From Marinilabilia salmonicolor JCM 21150 (GTDB lineage Bacteria; Bacteroidota; Bacteroidia; Bacteroidales; Marinilabiliaceae): a DNA stretch of 64,000 nucleotides. Location: contig NZ_AJKI01000027.1 of the NCBI RefSeq assembly GCF_000259075.1, forward strand, positions 33,799-97,798, read 5' to 3'. This document shows positions 17,742-24,521 of this stretch, piece by piece. The notes beneath the pieces are model-generated. The model did no database searches. It was not told the origin of the DNA and worked only from the letters and a program-made list of their open reading frames with translations. Position numbers and translations under genes: made by a program. Every line of letters begins with the position of its first letter. Position 1 is the first letter of the stretch.

Positions 17742-19322
17742 CTAAAACAACCTAAAGGTAACAGCAGTTTTCACTCCAAAAGAATGATAAATATCCCCTC
17801 CGTCGTAAAAAAGGTCAACTCCGACGGAAAGACCTTTAATTCTTTCAGGAGCCCACTCTGCTCCGGCCATGGTGTACCATTGGTCACGCCCGCCTTTGAA
17901 CCAGTAATTTTCATCTTCATCCCAGGTGTAACGCCCGGGATATTGCTCAAAATAAGTTCCGAAATTACGCGTCCAGGTAATTTTCATTTTCCAGGACAGC
18001 TCATCGTTCAACTCTCCACGGCCGCCAAGATGCAGACCACTGAAACGATCGTTCTTGATTCCAACGTTGCTATTAAATTCCATATCAGGTCGAACAGCCA
18101 GCATCTGCGCACGGGTCAGGTTCATCGGACTTCCCATGATGTGGCAGTCACGACTCCACCCGGCCGGATACATTCCATTGTTCATATAACCGTCGCGACC
18201 ACCAAAGTCGTTGCCGTGGTTGATCTCAACCTCCAGAATATCTTTAAACTCTTCGAGCGACAGGGGATAATCGGGAACTATACCAAAGTTCTCCTCCACA
18301 AACCCGTTTTTATCCTCCACCTGCTTGGGGAAAATAATCCCGTTCAGATAAGGATCGGGCATTCCGTTACCACTCTGCCAGGTCGTCTGAAACCATTCAA
18401 AAGTAAGATTGGAAAGCCAGGAGTGCTCACTGAGATGCGAGTCAACTCCGAGCACATGATCGCTATTGCCCTGCCAGAAAAGCATCCCTGATCCATCGGA
18501 AAAAGGTATCTGATAGTAAATATTGATATGTCCGTTAGGGGTTTCCAGCTGCGTTCCGAAATCGTACATTCCCATGTGGGCTCCGGCAGCATTGGTCTCT
18601 TCGCCTCCTCCAATTTTTGAGCTTCCTTTTCCAAAGAATGTGGGCCAGAAGTCGATGGGAATATCCACCCCGTTTCGTTGCCCGCCAAACAAAGTGCTGT
18701 GATTCAAGCCACCATAGAGATTCCAGTTGCCAGGGCGAATGCGCAGGTAGGCATACTTCTCATGCAACAGCACATCACCACTGGATGGCTGATCAGACAA
18801 CCAGGCCTGCGAGATACCTCCGCGCACTTCGGCAAAACCATTGGTAAAGGGTATGGGGGTGTATTCTGAAAGTTCAAAGGTAATGCGGGATACCGGACGA
18901 AAATTGGTCCCGAAAAGATAACTTCCGGTGCCCATATTGGATTCGGTAAAGACCGGATTAAAGGTATGTTTTCCACCCTTCAACGACCAGTTTTTCCACG
19001 CAATTTCTCCCCAACCGGCATGCAGATAAGCATCGTCATATCCGGAAGAATAATCCATTTCCATACCGGCGGAGAACCTCCAATCGTTATTAAAGTCATT
19101 TGAAATACCGGCCGCTGCTGTCATGAGTGTCTGACTGCCCTCAAGATTGTTCCATCGGCCTTCCTGTAATGCCACCGACCATAAAGAGGGTAGCTCGCCG
19201 TTGTGAAGAATGGTTCCGCCCGAAACAGTTCCGTGAACGTTAAAATCCTCCTGTCCCTTAGCCTGAAAAGCAAGGGCAAGGAAACAAATGGCGACGAATG
19301 CTATCCTGTGTGAAGTAGTCAT
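17742..19322 (-). CDS. wzi: Wzi-like capsule assembly outer-membrane protein
   Basis: A 526-residue protein with a cleavable signal peptide (IAFVAICFLALAFQAKGQ) followed by a beta-barrel-like sequence ending in a terminal aromatic strand (FGVKTAVTFRLF). The pattern and length match the Caps_assemb_Wzi family, which anchors capsular polysaccharide to the outer membrane. ATG 19322 is chosen because it starts the signal peptide; an in-frame ATG 69 bp upstream adds a non-signal stretch and lies above the promoter box at 19349. Its position after the initiating sugar transferase fits capsule or EPS assembly. Confidence 0.82.
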   Translation of the reverse strand: MTTSHRIAFVAICFLALAFQAKGQEDFNVHGTVSGGTILHNGELPSLWSVALQEGRWNNLEGSQTLMTAAAGISNDFNNDWRFSAGMEMDYSSGYDDAYLHAGWGEIAWKNWSLKGGKHTFNPVFTESNMGTGSYLFGTNFRPVSRITFELSEYTPIPFTNGFAEVRGGISQAWLSDQPSSGDVLLHEKYAYLRIRPGNWNLYGGLNHSTLFGGQRNGVDIPIDFWPTFFGKGSSKIGGGEETNAAGAHMGMYDFGTQLETPNGHINIYYQIPFSDGSGMLFWQGNSDHVLGVDSHLSEHSWLSNLTFEWFQTTWQSGNGMPDPYLNGIIFPKQVEDKNGFVEENFGIVPDYPLSLEEFKDILEVEINHGNDFGGRDGYMNNGMYPAGWSRDCHIMGSPMNLTRAQMLAVRPDMEFNSNVGIKNDRFSGLHLGGRGELNDELSWKMKITWTRNFGTYFEQYPGRYTWDEDENYWFKGGRDQWYTMAGAEWAPERIKGLSVGVDLFYDGGDIYHSFGVKTAVTFRLF

Positions 19323-19348
19323 TTTGTCCTGGGGTTGGTATTCGGGTG

Positions 19349-19356
19349 CAAAGATA
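19349..19356 (-). promoter_or_regulatory. -7 promoter box of wzi (TATCTTTG)
   Basis: TATCTTTG on the minus strand, 27-34 bp upstream of ATG 19322. It supports that start, because the longer reading frame would begin upstream of the promoter. Confidence 0.5.
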
Positions 19357-19380
19357 GTTTTTTTATTCCCTCCTGAAAAG

Positions 19381-19421
19381 AAGAAAGCCATTCATGTCAC
19401 GTTTGACCGAATGGCTTTCTT
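19381..19421. terminator. Perfect 13-bp hairpin upstream of wzi, likely terminator
   Basis: AAGAAAGCCATTC (19381-19393) pairs perfectly with GAATGGCTTTCTT (19409-19421) over a 15-nt loop. It separates wzi from the upstream minus-strand gene lolC. A T-rich tract follows in the plus direction and a T-rich stem end in the minus direction, so it may act both ways. Confidence 0.55.
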
Positions 19422-19611
19422 ATTGTCCTATTTTTTAATTTTAAACCAACCAATAACATGAGAAAAGCATGCCAAAAGCCGGAAAGGCTTCTTTTTTTAA
19501 GGTTTTTTAATCTTTAACTATTGCTACCTTGCTCGTTTTTAGCCTGATGGGGGTTTCGAGACCATTACACAACAACCTTCAATGTGTTCGATATCGGACA
19601 TGAGGTGTACG

Positions 19612-20113
19612 GAAAAGGGGGGGGGAAACCTCCCCTGGCCCCTCCCAAGGAGGGGGAAAGGCCTCCCCCAAAACATTGAAATAAAAAGATACGTTTGGCA
19701 TTCCCCTCCCAAGGAGGGGGGAAGTTGCATGTTAAAAAATGGATATGTATGAGATTAGCACCGGTCTTCAGGCCGGTGTGTTTGATATACGGCCGACCCT
19801 ATTTCAGCCGGCTTGAAGCCGGCTTCCGGACAACATCAAAGCCTTCGTGGACTTCTCAAAAAGCCGGCTTAAAGCCGGCTCTGCGGACCTGCGTGAGGCT
19901 CTATGAATCCCCCGCCTGAAGACGGGGGCTCTGCTCATTATAAAACCACATTTACTGATAACGGTTCTCCTAATCTGTGGGATAGTTTAATAATCCTCCA
20001 CCTGAAAACGGAGGCTAATCTCATTGTAAGACCATACATCCCCGCCCCTCACAAAATTCCCGGAAAAACAAAACAAACTACCGCCCAGTCCCCCTTTGGG
20101 GATATAGGGGGCC
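19612..20113. repeat. Composite palindromic repeat: P1L, P2 cluster, P1R
   Basis: Two CCCCTCCC-AAGG-AGGGG hairpins (P1L, 19620-19733) are followed by a P2 cluster (19750-20030): CACCGGTCTTCAGGCCGGTG, GCCGGCTTGAAGCCGGC, GCCGGCTTAAAGCCGGC and CCCCCGCCTGAAGACGGGGG. The block ends with P1R (CCCCCTTTGGGG, then AGGGGGCCCC) at 20086-20113, directly abutting the stop codon of lolC. The total of about 500 bp resembles the size and ends of the DUF559 insertion in ileS. No gene is seen. Confidence 0.7.
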
Positions 20114-20114
20114 C

Positions 20115-21359
20115 CTACTCAAACCGTATCGCTTTCACAGGAGAGATTCGCGCCACCAGATAGGAGGGGCCAATCATCATCAGAAAAATGGTTAAAATAG
20201 CGCCCACATTAAGTAGTAAAATATGCAGTCCCGAAAGATGGATGGGCACGGTATCAAGAAAATAATTGGCAGGATCGAGCTTCACAAAACCAAATCGAGC
20301 CTGGGCCCAGCAAAATCCGAGTCCCAGGAGATTGCCCCAGAAAAGACCTTTGATGGTAATATGTGCTGCCAGAGTGAGAAATACTTTGCGCAATGGCCAG
20401 TCAGCTATCCCCATCGCCTTAAGCACACCAATCATATTGGTACGTTCCAAAATCAATATCAGCAATCCGGTGATCATATTGAACCCCGCCACCAAGACGA
20501 TGAGCAGAATAATGACTATGATGTTCATATCCAGCAGATCGAGCCATCCGAAGATTTGTGGCTGTGTTTGTTGAATGGTACGGGTGCGCAACATGGTTCC
20601 GTCCTCCGAAATATGCCCGGAAACAACGTCTGCCACATTGCTGCCGGTGAACATCAAATCTTCGAAACTGCCGGCCAGCAATTCGTAGCCTGATATTTTA
20701 TTTTCATTCCAGTTATTAAGTCGCTGCACCTGACGGATGTCAACCATCACAAATGTTTCATCCAGTTCGGGCAAATGACTGTCAAATATCCCTTCGATGG
20801 TAAAATTACGAGCGCGTATCTGATCTTCAAAGAAATACATGGGAACTTTATCACCCACCCTCAGATTGAGCATCCCGGCCAGGTCATCGCTAATCAGAAC
20901 CCCGTTGGCACTCTTTTCTTCATTGAGACTGAGTCGTCCACCCTCCACCAGAATGGTCTGAAAAAAGGACCAGTCAAACTCAGGGCCAACCCCACGCAAC
21001 ACAATGCCTTGCATCTCATCGCGCGTTTTGATAAGTCCCGGTTTGGTGGCAAACCGCTGCACATGCTCCACTCCCGGAACACTCAGCATCTGCTGCTCCA
21101 GCGTAGAATCCTGCTCAACAGGGTTGGTCTGGTAACTCATGTTAAAATCATAGCTAACCACTTGTATGTGACTCCCAAAACCTATAATCTTCTCCCGAAT
21201 CTCCTTCTGAAAACCCATACCGGTGGCCACCGAAATGATCATCACCACCATTCCCAGTACAATGCCGGCCACGGCCACCTTCACCACCGGGCCGGCCAGG
21301 CGCTTTCCGGAAATTCCTCCGGACTTGATTTTGTTTGCTATGAAGAGTTCTATTTTCAT
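20115..21359 (-). CDS. LolC/LolE-type FtsX-like ABC transporter permease
   Basis: A 414-residue inner-membrane permease. There is one N-terminal membrane helix (VKVAVAGIVLGMVVMIISVATGM), a periplasmic MacB_PCD-like domain (residues about 50-260), and three C-terminal helices (IIVIILLIVLVAGFNMITGL; ITIKGLFWGNLLGLGF; ILLLNVGAILTIFLMMIG). This topology is that of LolC/LolE, which release lipoproteins from the inner membrane toward LolA, or of MacB-type permeases. The ISVATGMGFQKEIREKIIGFGSHIQV segment (in two parts) is typical of LolC/E. No ATPase partner (LolD) is adjacent. P1 repeats sit immediately before its start codon and immediately after its stop codon. Confidence 0.85.
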   Translation of the reverse strand: MKIELFIANKIKSGGISGKRLAGPVVKVAVAGIVLGMVVMIISVATGMGFQKEIREKIIGFGSHIQVVSYDFNMSYQTNPVEQDSTLEQQMLSVPGVEHVQRFATKPGLIKTRDEMQGIVLRGVGPEFDWSFFQTILVEGGRLSLNEEKSANGVLISDDLAGMLNLRVGDKVPMYFFEDQIRARNFTIEGIFDSHLPELDETFVMVDIRQVQRLNNWNENKISGYELLAGSFEDLMFTGSNVADVVSGHISEDGTMLRTRTIQQTQPQIFGWLDLLDMNIIVIILLIVLVAGFNMITGLLILILERTNMIGVLKAMGIADWPLRKVFLTLAAHITIKGLFWGNLLGLGFCWAQARFGFVKLDPANYFLDTVPIHLSGLHILLLNVGAILTIFLMMIGPSYLVARISPVKAIRFE

Positions 21360-21362
21360 AAT

Positions 21363-21466
21363 TGGGGCCTCCCCTAACCCCTCCCAAGGAGGGGGATGCC
21401 TCCCCCGGCTGCCTTTTCAAGAAGGACTGTATTAAACAGCCCCCTCCCAAGGAGGGGGGATGGTGC
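21363..21466. repeat. P1 palindromic repeats in the leader of the LolC-like gene
   Basis: Two CCCTCCCAAGGAGGG hairpins (21380-21394 and 21442-21458) lie between the predicted -7 box at 21504-21511 and the start codon at 21359, so they would be in the 5' untranslated region. Confidence 0.6.
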
Positions 21467-21503
21467 GTTTTGTTTAAAAGATTTATATTCTATAAAATTT
21501 AGT

Positions 21504-21511
21504 CAAAGATA
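21504..21511 (-). promoter_or_regulatory. Possible -7 box of the LolC-like gene (TATCTTTG)
   Basis: TATCTTTG on the minus strand, 145 bp from the start codon. If used, the transcript leader contains both P1 hairpins. Confidence 0.35.
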
Positions 21512-21582
21512 CAATTTTGATGGTTGGTGCAGATCGAAACGGGAAGGAAAAATGGTTGAGGGGCTTCCTCTAACCCCTCCCA

Positions 21583-21672
21583 GGGTCATTCTGAGCCTGC
21601 GAAGAATCTCCAACAGTTTAAATGCGTTCTATCAAAGGCAGATCCTTCGTCGTACCTCCTCAGGATGACAAA
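21583..21672. repeat. P3 inverted repeat (GTCATTCTGAG ... CTCAGGATGAC)
   Basis: GTCATTCTGAGCCTGCGAAG at the left pairs imperfectly with CCTTCGTCGTAC, then CTCAGGATGAC at the right. This word pair is widespread in unrelated bacterial genomes. Other copies lie at 26767-26832 and, in part, at 42306-42328. Confidence 0.55.
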
Positions 21673-21907
21673 TATCACTGGAGAGGGGGCACTATCACCG
21701 GAATATCCATTATAATTCCATATTTCCATTACCAGCCTTCACCGGGTCTGCCGCTTTGCCACACAATGGTACTTCAATATAAATGCCAGATTTGTTTGCC
21801 AGAACAAACAGAACTATATTCATCCGTATAAAATTAATTTTTCAAGGTCGGATGGAACTCGCATACAAGAATTTATACATGTTCCTTTGAGGCAATCATT
21901 GCCATGC

Positions 21908-22057
21908 TCGTTTCATTTTGTTTACTCTAACATCGAAAAAAGACCCATATTTATGACATAAATATTAAACAATGCAAAAGTTAAAAGAGATATCCAGAAA
22001 AAATAGGCGAAACCCAAGTTAAATTTGTTCGCAGTATCATGAATAATTAACTGGGAT
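21908..22057 (+). pseudogene. Decayed 5' end of an AAA_14/DUF4143 ATPase gene
   Basis: This plus-strand segment aligns with 23127-23277, the leader and first 30 codons of the intact ATPase gene: both read CATCGAAAAA, then TTTATGACA, then AACAATGCAAAAG, then TTTGTTCGCAG, then TTAACTGGGAT. The copy has several one-base deletions and an early stop. Similarity also covers upstream sequence (21708-21800 with 23018-23105). Similarity ends at GGGAT (22057), where the antisense toxin coding sequence begins. Confidence 0.7.
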
Positions 22058-22386
22058 TCTTTAAAGATATTGCTTATAGGTGATGAGATATAACATCGGA
22101 CTAGATAGACAAGTTCTTCATTACTTTCGTAGATGGTAAAGAACACAAACCATTGGGTACTCTTACTTTTTTTAAATGTAGCATACTGCATGCCCTTTCC
22201 GTATTTTTCAAAAAATGGAGGTGCTTTTTTCCTGACTTTGGTATGCAGGGAATTTTTTATCTCATCAATTAAGCTATCCACATACAAAAGGGCCGATTCT
22301 TCAAATCCAAAATATTCCTTTTCATACAGGATTGTAGTTAGCTCGTTAAAGTAATCGAGAGTTTCTGGAAGGAATATTATCCGCAT
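21922..22386 (-). CDS. RelE/ParE-like toxin with an aberrant C-terminal extension
   Basis: The first ~109 of 154 residues look like a type II RelE/ParE-family toxin: MRIIFLPETLDYFNEL, a helical hairpin, then FKKSKSTQWFVFFTIYE and VYLVRCYI, the usual terminal strands. Such toxins cleave mRNA or poison gyrase. The remaining ~45 residues, including a hydrophobic run (FAYFFWISLLTFALFNIYVI), are encoded antisense to the ATPase gene relic at 21908-22057, so the normal stop appears to have been lost by a junction. Activity is therefore uncertain. The ATG directly abuts the antitoxin stop. Confidence 0.7.
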   Translation of the reverse strand: MRIIFLPETLDYFNELTTILYEKEYFGFEESALLYVDSLIDEIKNSLHTKVRKKAPPFFEKYGKGMQYATFKKSKSTQWFVFFTIYESNEELVYLVRCYISSPISNIFKESQLIIHDTANKFNLGFAYFFWISLLTFALFNIYVINMGLFSMLE

Positions 22387-22608
22387 TTATTTTTCGCTGA
22401 ATAGTGATTTAATATGTTCTTTAGCACCCTCTCTGAATTGCTCTAAGCTGATAGCCCTGTTAAAGTCTTCATCAGGCTCGATATATTCTCTCTTTTGCAA
22501 TACAAAGGTTTCTTTTTTGCCTCTCTGAATGATGATTTGTTCATGTGCAGCCAAATCAAGATACTTTTTCATGTTACTGCGCAATTCTGCTGAACTAATT
22601 ACTCTCAT
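22387..22608 (-). CDS. Phd/YefM-like antitoxin
   Basis: A 73-residue protein with the Phd/YefM-type N-terminal DNA-binding/dimerisation segment (MRVISSAELRSNMKKYLDLA, then EQIIIQRGKKETFVLQKREY) and an acidic disordered tail (DEDFNRAISLEQFREG) that would wrap the toxin. It precedes the toxin gene with no gap, the usual antitoxin-first order. A perfect 18-bp palindrome 16 bp upstream of its start codon, abutting a -7 box, is the likely autoregulatory operator. Confidence 0.82.
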   Translation of the reverse strand: MRVISSAELRSNMKKYLDLAAHEQIIIQRGKKETFVLQKREYIEPDEDFNRAISLEQFREGAKEHIKSLFSEK

Positions 22609-22623
22609 AACCTTAAAATTTAA

Positions 22624-22647
22624 TGTACATTATAATGTACAAATATA
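22624..22647 (-). promoter_or_regulatory. Operator/promoter of the toxin-antitoxin pair
   Basis: TGTACATTATAATGTACA (22624-22641) is a perfect 18-bp palindrome. On the minus strand the -7-like box TATATTTG (22640-22647) runs directly into it, sharing two bases. A repressor bound there would cover the transcription start, as expected for conditional autoregulation by antitoxin-toxin complexes. Confidence 0.7.
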
Positions 22648-22726
22648 CAAAAGAACATAGTTTTATAATCTAAGTTTTATAATTTTTCCGGGAGGAACTG
22701 AAAAATGGTTTTTGGGTAAGGCTACA

Positions 22727-23020
22727 GAGGGCCTCCCCCGCAATATAGATATAGAAAGATGCGGTTGTCTTACCCCTCCCAAGGAGGGAAGATGGGGTTT
22801 TTCATATTGAGGCAGGGGTGGCTTTTATGAGAATAGCACCGGTCTTCAGGCCGGTGGGTTTTCATGCAGCACAATCCATATCAGCCGGCTTCAAGCCGGC
22901 TTCTAAAACTCAACAAAGACATCGTACTTTTATCGGAAAAGCCGGCTTGAAGCCGGCTCTCGTGAACTGTGTTCCGTAACACACCCCCGCCTAAAGACGG
23001 GGGCTAAATTCATTATAAAT
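22727..23020. repeat. Composite P1 + P2 palindromic repeat block
   Basis: A P1 unit (GGCCTCCCCCGC, then CCCCTCCCAAGGAGGG, 22729-22785) is followed by P2 hairpins CACCGGTCTTCAGGCCGGTG, GCCGGCTTCAAGCCGGC, GCCGGCTTGAAGCCGGC and CCCCCGCCTAAAGACGGGGG ending near 23005. The order is the same as in 19612-20030. It lies between the toxin-antitoxin operator and the ATPase gene. Confidence 0.65.
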
Positions 23021-23181
23021 CCATATCCCCATTACTAACCTTCACCCGGTTCTGCCGTTTGCCACACAAAGGCTAATCAATACAAATATATTTTTGTTTG
23101 CTACAACAACCAAAAATGCACTCAATTTGTTTGCCCTGCCATCGAAAAACACCTATATTTATGACAATAAATATTCAAACA

Positions 23182-24378
23182 ATGCAAAAGCTTAAAGAAA
23201 TATTCAGGAAAAAGATGGCCCAAACCCGAATTGATTTTGTTCGCAGCATCATGGACAAAATTAACTGGGATGCCCGCCTAATTGGCATAAAAGGATCCCG
23301 TGGAGTTGGGAAAACAACGCTTTTGCTCCAATATATAAAATTAAATTTTGAGAACAATCTCCAATCAACTCTTTATGTCAGTCTGGACAATATCTGGTTC
23401 AGCGATAATAAACTAATTGACCTGGCTGACAACTTTGCCAAAGAGGGCGGCAAGTTTCTGTTCCTTGATGAAGTTCATAAATATCCCGGATGGTCGGTGG
23501 AAATAAAAAACATTTATGACGATTACCCCGAATTAAAGGTCGTTTTTACAGGGTCTTCTCTATTGGAAATACTGAATGCCAATGCAGACCTGAGCCGGCG
23601 GGCTTTAATATACAATATGCAGGGACTGTCTTTCCGGGAATTTCTGGCATTAGAAACCAACATTAAATTTGAAGAAATTTCGCTGGAACAAATATTGAAT
23701 GACCATGAAACGCTTGCACCGGATATTGTCTCGAAAATAAAACCTTTAAAATACTTTACTGATTATCTAAGCTATGGTTATTACCCCTTTTTTCAGGAAT
23801 TGCCTGAAGTTTATCATATTCGACTTGAGGAGGTAATAAATTTAATTCTGGAAACCGAATTACCGAGATTAAGAAATGTAAATATTGCCTATACACACAA
23901 GCTTAAACAACTACTATTTATCATTTCAGAATCCGCTCCTTTCACACCTAACATTTCCAAATTAAGTGAGCGTACGGGCCTTAACCGCGAAACGATGCTG
24001 CATTACCTGCATTATCTGCAGGAAGCACAACTGATTTCGCTTGCCTGGAAAAATGCAAAAGGCATCAGCCGCTTACAAAAGCCCAATAAAATATTTTTGG
24101 AAAACACCAACCTGATATTCACCCTGACTACCGAAAATCCGGACAAAGGGAACCTTCGCGAAACTTTCTTTTTAAATCAATTAAAATATCATCATCGGAT
24201 AGAGTTATCCCCAAAAACAGACTTCCTGATTGATGGAGAATTTTCGTTTGAAATCGGCGGTAAAAACAAAACCACAAAACAAATCACTGAACTAAACAAG
24301 GCTTGGATTGCTTCTGATGATATCGAATACGGATTTGGAAATAAAATTCCGCTCTGGCTGTTTGGATTTTTGTATTAG
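23182..24378 (+). CDS. AAA_14 / DUF4143-type ATPase
   Basis: A protein of about 398 residues with an N-terminal AAA_14 P-loop domain: Walker A GSRGVGKTTLL, Walker B KFLFLDEVHKYPG, and sensor-like VVFTGSSLLEI. It ends in a DUF4143-type region with a winged-helix part (LSERTGLNRETMLHYLHYLQ) and a nuclease-like fold remnant (FLIDGEFSFEIGGKNKTTKQ). The family's role is unclear; it is common and mobile in Bacteroidota and archaea. ATG 23182 (MQKLKEIF) is preferred because this ATG is conserved in the decayed copy at 21908-22057; an in-frame ATG at 23161 adds seven residues. The window's only intact plus-strand gene after mltF. A P1 repeat follows the stop codon within ten bases. Confidence 0.85.
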   Translation: MQKLKEIFRKKMAQTRIDFVRSIMDKINWDARLIGIKGSRGVGKTTLLLQYIKLNFENNLQSTLYVSLDNIWFSDNKLIDLADNFAKEGGKFLFLDEVHKYPGWSVEIKNIYDDYPELKVVFTGSSLLEILNANADLSRRALIYNMQGLSFREFLALETNIKFEEISLEQILNDHETLAPDIVSKIKPLKYFTDYLSYGYYPFFQELPEVYHIRLEEVINLILETELPRLRNVNIAYTHKLKQLLFIISESAPFTPNISKLSERTGLNRETMLHYLHYLQEAQLISLAWKNAKGISRLQKPNKIFLENTNLIFTLTTENPDKGNLRETFFLNQLKYHHRIELSPKTDFLIDGEFSFEIGGKNKTTKQITELNKAWIASDDIEYGFGNKIPLWLFGFLY

Positions 24379-24384
24379 AGTGGG

Positions 24385-24517
24385 GCTTCCCCCAGCCCCT
24401 CCCGGGGAGGGGGGCTAAAAAACGGGTTTATCTTGAAAATGGTGATTTATGAGATTAGCACCGGTCTTTAAGCCGGTGTACTTATACATGACCACTATCC
24501 ATGTCAGCCGGCTTCAA
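24385..24517. repeat. P1 + truncated P2 repeat
   Basis: P1 (CCCCTCCCGGGGAGGGG) starts just after the ATPase stop. The P2 part (CACCGGTCTTTAAGCCGGTG, then CAGCCGGCTTCAA) is cut off at the 3' end of the fic gene. Confidence 0.6.
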
Positions 24518-24521
24518 TCTT

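Noticed and set aside
21922..22055. Membrane-anchored toxin, from the hydrophobic C-terminal segment
   Set aside because: The hydrophobic stretch is encoded antisense to a decayed ATPase gene, so it is better explained as accidental read-through sequence.
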